Positions 56,661 through 64,000 of a stretch of DNA of 64,000 bases are shown here, in pieces. The notes under the pieces were generated by a model that was given only the letters and a program-made list of their open reading frames with translations, made no database searches and was not told where the DNA came from. This DNA is from Macrostomum hystrix (lineage: Eukaryota > Platyhelminthes > Macrostomidae): positions 8,510,501 through 8,574,500 of the forward strand of contig CATNEN010000039.1 in the NCBI GenBank assembly GCA_950097015.1, read 5' to 3'. Made by a program: the position numbers and the translations under genes. Positions within the stretch are counted from its first letter, which is position 1. Each line of letters opens with the position of its first letter.

Positions 56661-58574
56661 ATGCACAGTCGACGCTGGCCGGAGAACAGCGCCGGACGCA
56701 GAGACGCAGATGACATCGACTCGTCCGCTAGTCGCCGATTGCATAGACCGAACGCGCTGAATGATTCTTCAGTGTCCGATGATCGGCCTGCGCCGCGGCT
56801 GCGGCCCGCCAGCCAGATCGTCTCAGTTGTGCTCTCGTTCTCAAAGAAGTCCACCATTCATGGCCTGAACCACATCGCCCAGGCTCGTAGCACTCGAAGA
56901 CGCGTCTTCTGGATCTTAATACTGGGAGTAGCCAGCTGCGGCTTCCTCACAAACCTGTACCAGATCGCAATCAAGTACTTGCAGACGCCAGTTCTAACGA
57001 ATGTGAAGCATGATCACTTGTCGTTCAAGTTCCCAGACATAACAGTGTGCAACATTAATCCCATTCATTTTCCACCAAAGAAAACTAAGAGATTTGAGGA
57101 CCTGGTGGACGCAATTCACGAATTTCACGCGACACACGCGAGATTTAATAAAATTTATGAAAATGAAACTACTTGGAAGACACCACTTTTCAAAGGCTTC
57201 TCTACGTCAGTCTTTATATCAGATTATCTGTACATGCGTCGAAATATCAGTTTGTACAGCATCCCACACAACATATTTATACAAGACTGTCGCTACATGG
57301 GCATGGAGAAACACCACTGTGCCAATTCTTGGATCACGCACCGGCGATGGCCTTACGGAGCCTGTTACCAGCTCAACATTACCAAGCTAGGCCGGGACGC
57401 AATCAGCAGGGCGAATGTTAAAGCATTCACGAGTGGTTTCAGGCCAGACTTATTCCTGCTGTTGTATAAAAGTGTCGATTATCCAACAGAATTCCGTCAC
57501 TTGGACACCCACGGCACTATTAAAATGCCTTCTGGTGTTCTGTTAATGCTGCACGAGCCAGAAACGTATCCGCAGATTAGTGAGAGCTTTCTGTTGGACA
57601 AGTACGCCCAGGTAGATCTGCACATGACTCGGAAGCAGCACTTGAGAAAGCTGCAGTTGTGCGAGTCACAGCGAGATCTATACGACTATGTCGACATTGA
57701 AACGAAAGAGCGCCGACTCTATAAGGAGACGCGAACGGATTGTGTGGAGAACATCACTCAGACAGCCTTCAAGAGGCATTGCAAATGCATTCACCACGAG
57801 TATCCCCTAAAAAATGACGACGTTGATTATCCGTTTTGCTACGACTTCGATTGGTTCCACAATAACTTCACAGAGAGATCATGCCCTGCGAAAAAAGATG
57901 AAGAAGTCATTCGGGCTGACCCTCTCCGCACTTGCTACAAAGACATGTGCGAGCACACAGTGTACTCTACCGTCATCAGCCAGGCCAACTTTCCCGCGGT
58001 GATCGAGCGCAAGACCCACTTAGGCTGGCTTAAGCTACTAGCGAGAATGGAAGCTAATGAGCTGGTCTACTATGGCAGCACTGATCTGGCTTCCAAAGCG
58101 CTCAAACTGAATGAATCAATGCGAAATTTGAACATTAGCGTTGCGTTGAAGAAGAAAATGCTTGATCTACTGGATATTGACTTTGTCGAGCGAAACTTCA
58201 TGTACCTTCGCATTGTGCCATCTTCTCTGTTTGCTGACGAGATGCTCGAAGATGAGGAGTACCCGCTCAGTAGGTTTCTCACAGACGTCGGAGGCTGCGT
58301 TGGCCTGTGGGTCGGTGCCTCTCTCATAACCATTTTCGAATTTTGCGATCTATTGCTTGACTTCTTGGGCCTCAAAACGATCAGACGGAAGGGCCAGAAG
58401 AGGCAAAACGGACAGACACTGTCGGCTTCGCAACCGTACGACAAGTGGACCGCAGCACCCTCGTCGGTGGTAGCAGTCGACTGCCCGCAACTGAGCGAGA
58501 GCCCACTGGTGGGTCGCAGTAGATCAGGGGAGTTCTCTGGCTCAGTGCAACTCGGAATGGTATCCAGTGTCTGA
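56661..58574 (+). CDS. DEG/ENaC-family amiloride-sensitive sodium channel subunit, 637 aa, no introns
   Basis: One uninterrupted frame from ATG 56661 to TGA 58574. The frame extends 15 codons upstream without another ATG. Near residue 65 is the conserved His-Gly motif (STIHGLNHIAQAR) that affects gating in this family. TM1 follows (RRVFWILILGVASCGFLTNL), then the post-TM1 signature FPDITVCNINP. The extracellular domain is rich in cysteines and sequons. The second membrane segment, GGCVGLWVGASLITIFEFCD, contains the GxS selectivity-filter pattern (GAS). The length fits the family (500-750). The C-tail is Ser-rich and cytoplasmic. Members form trimeric sodium channels gated by peptides, protons or force; the gating stimulus here is unknown. 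The FaNaC or acid-sensing subgroup cannot be chosen by eye. The single-exon structure differs from all other long genes in this window. Confidence 0.94.
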   Translation: MHSRRWPENSAGRRDADDIDSSASRRLHRPNALNDSSVSDDRPAPRLRPASQIVSVVLSFSKKSTIHGLNHIAQARSTRRRVFWILILGVASCGFLTNLYQIAIKYLQTPVLTNVKHDHLSFKFPDITVCNINPIHFPPKKTKRFEDLVDAIHEFHATHARFNKIYENETTWKTPLFKGFSTSVFISDYLYMRRNISLYSIPHNIFIQDCRYMGMEKHHCANSWITHRRWPYGACYQLNITKLGRDAISRANVKAFTSGFRPDLFLLLYKSVDYPTEFRHLDTHGTIKMPSGVLLMLHEPETYPQISESFLLDKYAQVDLHMTRKQHLRKLQLCESQRDLYDYVDIETKERRLYKETRTDCVENITQTAFKRHCKCIHHEYPLKNDDVDYPFCYDFDWFHNNFTERSCPAKKDEEVIRADPLRTCYKDMCEHTVYSTVISQANFPAVIERKTHLGWLKLLARMEANELVYYGSTDLASKALKLNESMRNLNISVALKKKMLDLLDIDFVERNFMYLRIVPSSLFADEMLEDEEYPLSRFLTDVGGCVGLWVGASLITIFEFCDLLLDFLGLKTIRRKGQKRQNGQTLSASQPYDKWTAAPSSVVAVDCPQLSESPLVGRSRSGEFSGSVQLGMVSSV

Positions 58575-60682
58575 CAAAAGCAGCTTCTGACTGCTAATTG
58601 TTTCGCAATTTCCACCGATTCTGAACTTTTCAAACCCCCACCAATAGCTCAACGTAGCACGAGTTGGTCTACTGCTCAGTGAAAATTTTCCGGAAAATAA
58701 TCTAGCTAGAAGAAGAATCACTTCAGTTTTAAATAGTATGTTGAGTTTTTTGGAAAGCTAATGAAAACTGCTTAAGAGGCCTAGGGTTTCGTGGGTAGTC
58801 GAAACTTGATACAGGTTCTGTGGATAAGTTCAGTGCTCGAAACACTCACGACTGATTGTTCTCTCAAGCCCCGCAAAAAATTCTGCCCATTTTTGGAAGC
58901 ATCCATATAACCTCTCAATTTCGCTTTGCGCCTCTAAAGCCTTGCTCTCAGATAGAAAACGCATCGGTTTCGCGAGTGTCCCGCGTATTATGCTTGTTTG
59001 CCGCTCGATTTTCCTTGCAAGATTTTGTGACTACCCCACAGTCTGCTTCCGAATTACTCTACTATTACTTACCTGCCCTTACTAATTGCAGATTTTTTGC
59101 TAACAGTTTTCGAGATCATTAAATTATATTCACTATTCTAATCTCATCCGCTGCAACGCTATGTTTTTTCACGCGACACTAATACGCTTTATCTTTCAAT
59201 GCGAACGAAACGCGGCTAACGGATGGTGCTGCATCCTGAAGTGACTGAGCATTGCTTGATAGTCCCGAGCACCATGCTGAACACGCTGTTGAGCTATTTG
59301 TGTTTTTTATTTTTATCAGAAACTGTTTTTCCATTTAAACAGATGATCGAAATCATTATTAGAATTTTGGATTGCGTGCTGTCGGCATTGCTAGCGGTGT
59401 CGGTCTTTACATTTGTCTTCTTCCCTCTTCGTACGAAAAGTTCTCAACTAATTTGTCCAACCTTGCGTGGTAAGTGACTTGTGTGGCTTGTGTGATTCTT
59501 GACATTTCCTTTGAGGGTTGTAGTGCTAAACACAAGCGACCCTATTGGACACTACTGGGTGGTGGGTGTTGAGCAACGGGTCGTTGAGAACTCGACTCAT
59601 CGAGTCCGGCAAATCTAGGTCAGCGGTTGGAGAGCGCGCGAACCACAAGGATGAGCGTGAAGCATTCATGTGTAGAAGAGAGAGAGAGAGATTGACGGAA
59701 TGAAAGAGAGAGGAGCGAAGCGAATAGCTTGGATGCTGTAGTTAACGAAGTTTATTTAGAATGATGAGCGCGATTGGGCCGGCTGGAATTACTCTTCAAA
59801 CCCTGCAGCTCCGTCAGTAGAGCTCCGGGTGCCTGCACCGCCTAACACTTTTTTCCTATTTCCATTCGAATTTCCTGAACTCATATATTTTACACTCTCG
59901 CCGCAATACTCAGCCAGGCAAGTAATGACGCGTCCATTTGGAAAGTCGATGAGTACAGCCTAAATAAGGAGGAGGAAGGTGGAGGCCGCATGCCACATGA
60001 GTAATCAGGTAGCCCGCATTAGTATATAGCGTGGCCGCATGCCAGCAGTAAAGTCCCGAGTCCCGTCAGAGTCAACAAGCGGAGCCACTGGCCAGAGAAT
60101 GATAGACACTTGAGCTTATGTCGGCTGTCGTGGGGACAGGCGGGGCCGACGTTAGCGGCTCCGGGTTGTCAGTCACTCCAGCTCATTGTCTGTTCGTGTC
60201 CGCGGCAAGCTATCAGCGGAGAGGGTCCTGCTGCGTGCGGGCTCTGCTAGAAAATGCGCGCCTAGCGACAAATGTTGCGGGATTTTAGTCGACTCCGCCC
60301 AGCTCAGCTCTGCAGCTCCCTATACCACGCGTCTCTGTCTTTCTCCTGTATCCTTTCAAGCACAAAATAGATTCTCTTTAAGCACTTCACATAATCCTTT
60401 GCCAGTAAGCCTATTGCGCCAAAAACCTGTGTTTTGTCATGCACATGCTGATCTGTGTGTCTCGGCCAGTGGCACAGCCGCAACCGAACTCTGTTGAGTC
60501 CATGAGCTGACAGGAGGCACTGCACCCACCAAATTGTTAATTCAGCTGGTGCCGATACACGATTTTACAACTAGAATGACAAAATGACGCCATTTCTTTG
60601 CCCAGGGATGAAAAAGAACCCGAGACCTCTCTAGAGAGAGACAATACAACAAGTGAACAAAAAATTCTAGAATATGTGATTC
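58575..60682. other. Downstream of DEG/ENaC; one possible first exon, otherwise nothing supported
   Basis: A frame at 59223-59469 begins with ATG, encodes hydrophobic segments and ends at a perfect donor (CGTG|GTAAGT), so it could be a first exon. No acceptor-linked continuation was found. An (AG)n tract lies near 59680. A GC-rich segment at 60.1-60.5 kb has open frames on both strands without motifs. Confidence 0.35.
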
Positions 60683-62245
60683 CAAGAATACGTAGTATGT
60701 GATTCCAAGAATCTGGGATTCCAAGAATATGTAGTATGGGATTCCAAGAATCTGGGATTCCAAGAATCTGAGATTCCAAGAATCTGGGATTCCTAGAATC
60801 TATGATTCCAAGAAGCTGAGATTCCAAGAATCTGGGATTCCAAGAATCTGGGATTCCAAGAATATGTAGTATGGGATTCCAAGAATCTGGGATTCCAAGA
60901 ATCTGAGATTCCAAGAATCTGGGATTCCTAGAATCTATGATTCCAAGAAGCTGAGATTCCAAGAATCTGGGATTCCAAGAATCTGGGATTCCTAGAATCT
61001 GCGATTCCAAGAATCTGGGATTCCAAGAATCTGGAATTCCAAGAATTCCAAGAATCTGGGATTCCTAGAATCTAGGATTCCAAGAATCTGGGATTCCAAG
61101 AATCTGGGATTCCAAGAATCTGGGATTCCAAGAATCTGGGATTCCAAGAATCTGGGATTCCAAGAATCTGGGATTCCAAGAATATGTAGTATGGGATTCC
61201 AAGAATCTGGGATTCCAAGAATCTGAGATTCCAAGAATCTGGGATTCCTAGAATCTATGATTCCAAGAAGCTGAGATTCCAAGAATCTGGGATTCCAAGA
61301 ATCTGGGATTCCAAGAATCTGGGATTCCAAGAATCTGGGATTCCAAGAATCTGGGATTCCAAGAATCTGGGATTCCAAGAATCTGGGATTCCAAGAATAT
61401 GTAGTATGGGATTCCAAGAATCTGGGATTCCAAGAATCTGAGATTCCAAGAATCTGGGATTCCTAGAATCTATGATTCCAAGAAGCTGAGATTCCAAGAA
61501 TCTGGGATTCCAAGAATCTGGGATTCCAAGAATATGTAGTATGGGATTCCAAGAATCTGGGATTCCAAGAATCTGAGATTCCAAGAATCTGGGATTCCTA
61601 GAATCTATGATTCCAAGAAGCTGAGATTCCAAGAATCTGGGATTCCAAGAATCTGCGATTCCTAGAATCTGCGATTCCAAGAATCTGGGATTCCAAGAAT
61701 CTGGAATTCCAAGAATTCCAAGAATCTGGGATTCCTAGAATCTAGGATTCCAAGAAGCTGAGATTCCAAGAATCTGGGATTCAAAGAATCTGTGATTTCG
61801 AGAATCTGGGATTCCAAGAATCTGGGATTCCAAGAATCTGGGATTCCAAGAATCTGGGATTCCAAGAATCTGGGATTCCAAGAATCTGGGATTCCAAGAA
61901 TCTGGGATTCCAAGAATCTGGGATTCCAAGAATCTGGGATTCCAAGAATCTGGGATTCCAAGAATCTGGGATTCCAAGAATCTGGGATTCCAAGAATCTG
62001 GGATTCCAAGAATCTGGGATTCCAAGAATCTGGGATTCCAAGAATCTGGGATTCCAAGAATCTGGGATTCCAAGAATCTGGGATTCCAAGAATCTGGGAT
62101 TCCAAGAATCTGGGATTCCAAGAATCTGGGATTCCAAGAATCTGGGATTCCAAGAATCTGGGATTCCAAGAATCTGGGATTCCAAGAATCTGGGATTCCA
62201 AGAATCTGGGATTCCAAGAATCTGGGATTCCAAGAAGCTGGGATT
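60683..62245 (+). repeat. 16-bp quasi-palindromic satellite, about 95 units
   Basis: The consensus unit is GATTCCAAGAATCTGG. The right part (about 61800-62235) is almost perfectly uniform, with about 27 identical units. The left part is ordered in higher-order blocks: the variant GAATATGTAGTATGG recurs at 60725, 60860, 61180, 61395 and 61530, with two intervals of exactly 135 bp. A second marker, GAATTCCAAGAATTCC, appears near 61030 and 61700. As 16 is not a codon multiple and the unit has no stop on the minus strand, all three minus frames are open; the resulting 16-residue repeat proteins are artefacts. Confidence 0.97.
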
Positions 62246-62810
62246 CTTGGAATTGATGTGCTATTGACGTGTGTCTGGACTTAGATAATTTTAGTAGGCT
62301 TGGCTGTGAATGAATGATTTGTTTATCCGTCTTTATACTTGTGTGAATTTGGAGTGATTTTCAAATAGAATAATTACTTCTTTTAAGAAATTGGCAACGT
62401 CATAAATAATCCAGAGAGCTACTGCATAACAACAGCTAGCTTTTTTCCAGTTAAAGCGGGAAAGATTTTTTCATTTCTAAGCAGAGTTAGATCTCACAAT
62501 GAGCTTTGAGCAGAAGGGGCCAACCTTGGAGCCTCAAACAGCCGCTTCCCACCCCACCTCAGCTGTGACAGGCGATCTCTAAATCATTCTGCTGATCAGC
62601 AAGCTTTTTTAATTACGAAGCTATCGAGCACAGGCTTTCACTGCTTTCAATATTTTCAACGCAAGAATTTGTTAAGTTGCTTTCAACTAGCTTTAATTGT
62701 CGCCCGCTTTATTATTTGTATTATTATAAGCATGCGCACACTGTACCAGGTGTCGATATTTAGTTTTTTTTATTCAAGAACTAATTTTTTTAGCTATGTT
62801 GGAGATATTA

Positions 62811-63168
62811 TTGATTGCTGCGGGCAGTGCCACATCATTTGGTGATATTAGACCCTCAGCCAGCGAAGAGGCAATTCTGCCCATTTCGCTGACTCCTGAG
62901 CACACACGCACACAGATACCTTATGCAGGCACACTCTCACACAGGTGTGTACATCTGCCCTGACTTTCTCTTCGTCAGGCAGTGTACACTCGCACAGTAG
63001 ATGTGTGTCTTCGAGGTTGGCCCTCAAGGTCGTAAATTGCACGATAAGCCCTCAAGCCTTCTCTCCGCGGCCGCGCCCTAAGTGGCCTCGCCGCGAAATC
63101 GAGCTCTGTGACCTTGGTGCGATAGCCAAAAGCGTTAACCGCTCTGCCACTCACCCTCCTAACTCAGT
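62811..63168 (-). mobile_element. SINE family B, copy 6, near full length
   Basis: Minus orientation carries the head (GGCAGAGCGGTTAACGC, AGCTCGATTTCGCGGCGAGG), GCCGCGGAGAGAAGGCTTGA, the AGATGTACACACCTGTGTGA body and AGAATTGCCTCTTCGCTGGC, ending near GCAATCAATAAT. Confidence 0.9.
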
Positions 63169-63357
63169 TGGGAATTTCAGCTGTTTATTGTTTCTGCATT
63201 TTTGTTGCTTTTTTCCACTTTGGGAACTTTTGGGCAGATTCTGCGCTCATATTCTACACTTGGTCGGGCTGTTCACTGTGTCACGCAGACTAGCTTTCCG
63301 CTCTATCCGATGAAACTATTCAACGAGTATCGTCTGGCGTCTAGTGGCAATAACTGC

Positions 63358-63667
63358 CACTAGATGTAACCATGTCGGCTGTTATTGTTGGTTATATTTT
63401 ATTGGTTATATTGTTTTTTGTTATGATTTAACTAATACGGATTCGCGATATAGGTTTATACAGAGAAGTATTAGCTATCCTTTCCACTAGGGTCTTCGAC
63501 AAGAATTGCTGAATATATCGACGATGCTGACGTCGGACAGTTTGACAGTTGGTTCATCGTAAAGGGCGGAAAACTTTGATCCATGTGGTGGACTTTTATG
63601 AAAAATTGGTCATTCGGTTTAGGAGCTGTCGTGAAGTAGGCAGCGGGTATGAAATACGCTCGCTCGT
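63358..63667 (+). mobile_element. Foldback/MITE-like element, family C, copy 4
   Basis: It shares TGTAACCATGTCGGC and GGTTTATACAGAGAAGTATT with other copies' centres, and the conserved right arm (GAATATATCGACGATGCTGA, GTTCATCGTAAAGGGCGGAA, GGTCATTCGGTTTAGGAGCT, GTGAAGTAGGCAGCGGGTAT). Confidence 0.75.
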
Positions 63668-64000
63668 ATAGGCTCCGTTCTGTTTTACCTTGGGAAAAAT
63701 TGCGAATTCTAATTCTAATGCATCGCTTCGCTGTTACTGGTAAGGAGTCTGGACCTTTGTTTTAGGAGGCCGGTACCCGAGACTCCGTTTTTTGTATATT
63801 TTAGAGCAGGGGAAGGTGTCCTTCTACTGCGATTCCTGATTTCTGAGTCTTGCTTAGAAGCATCGAAAGTACACTCTTGCACAGGTTACATGTGCGCATA
63901 AGGGTTTGAACGTGTGCGAATGCCATCGGCTTTCTAATTAACAAATCCACAAGTCGACAAGGTCACAAAAGCAGCTTAAAAAGCTTCATCTTAACTGTAA

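Larger units (their letters stand above)
62246..64000. other. Right-end repeat-bearing intergenic DNA
   Basis: It holds a full-length inverted SINE B copy at 62.81-63.17 kb and a family C copy at 63.36-63.67 kb. No coding region is supported. Confidence 0.55.

Noticed and set aside
60304-60525. Possible retroelement C-terminal fragment on the minus strand
   Set aside because: The charged, tyrosine-containing end looked retroelement-like, but no reverse transcriptase or endonuclease motif is present.
60537-62256. Long open frames of 16-residue repeats on both strands
   Set aside because: They come from a 16-bp unit with no stop in any minus-strand frame; all frames encode the same repeat, which is expected of the period and not of a gene.
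19263-63168. tRNA genes suggested by GGTTCGATTC-type B boxes
   Set aside because: Every such site is followed by a conserved SINE body, and the cloverleaf stems are not maintained; they are SINE heads.

Overview
The window looks like nuclear DNA of an invertebrate bilaterian. Its genes are animal-specific (nuclear receptor, DOK/IRS-type adaptor, multiplexin collagen with endostatin, polycystin-1, DEG/ENaC channel, SLC13 transporter) and are split by GT-AG introns. The non-coding DNA carries two tRNA-derived SINE families, a foldback/MITE-like family and seven unrelated minisatellites. The family mix fits a lophotrochozoan, possibly a flatworm, but I cannot fix the species from sequence alone. 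No bacterial, viral or CRISPR features were seen.

Layout. (1) 1-1909, plus: 3' part of a nuclear receptor ligand-binding domain, whose intron is filled by a 28/23-bp minisatellite. (2) 4448-5260, minus: small unrecognised membrane protein. (3) 6476-25865, minus: a complete 24-exon polycystin-1-like gene. The exons join without a frame break to 4,060 residues: signal peptide, three discoidin-like regions, C-type lectin, PAN-like, PKD/REJ, degenerate GPS, PLAT and 11-TM channel. (4) 25866-32281: gene-poor DNA with a SINE and two minisatellites. (5) 32282-34516, plus: 4-exon PH+PTB adaptor (594 aa). (6) 34.7-39.9 kb: repeats, including a SINE with a clear target-site duplication inside a foldback element. 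(7) 40069-40314, plus: 81-aa lysine-rich protein. (8) 41440-46482, minus: 9-exon collagen XV/XVIII-like gene (861 aa). (9) 48316-52253, minus: 8-exon SLC13 transporter (683 aa). (10) 56661-58574, plus: uninterrupted DEG/ENaC subunit (637 aa). (11) 60683-62245: large 16-bp satellite made of alternating GATTC and GAATC blocks. (12) 62.2-64.0 kb: SINE and foldback copies.

The genes are separate transcription units, not an operon. Several act at the cell surface or in the matrix (polycystin, DEG/ENaC, SLC13, collagen), but nothing shows they act together. The multi-exon models were built by hand from splice consensus and phase. All four complete multi-exon models close to whole codons, which is strong internal support. 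The least certain junctions are the 3' end of exon 20825-20987 and the GC donor at 17516.

The most unusual non-coding features are the intronic array whose every unit resembles a 3' splice site, the quasi-palindromic 16-bp satellite that contains a TTCNNNGAA motif per unit, and a duplicated collagen-coding fragment stranded in an intron of the collagen gene.
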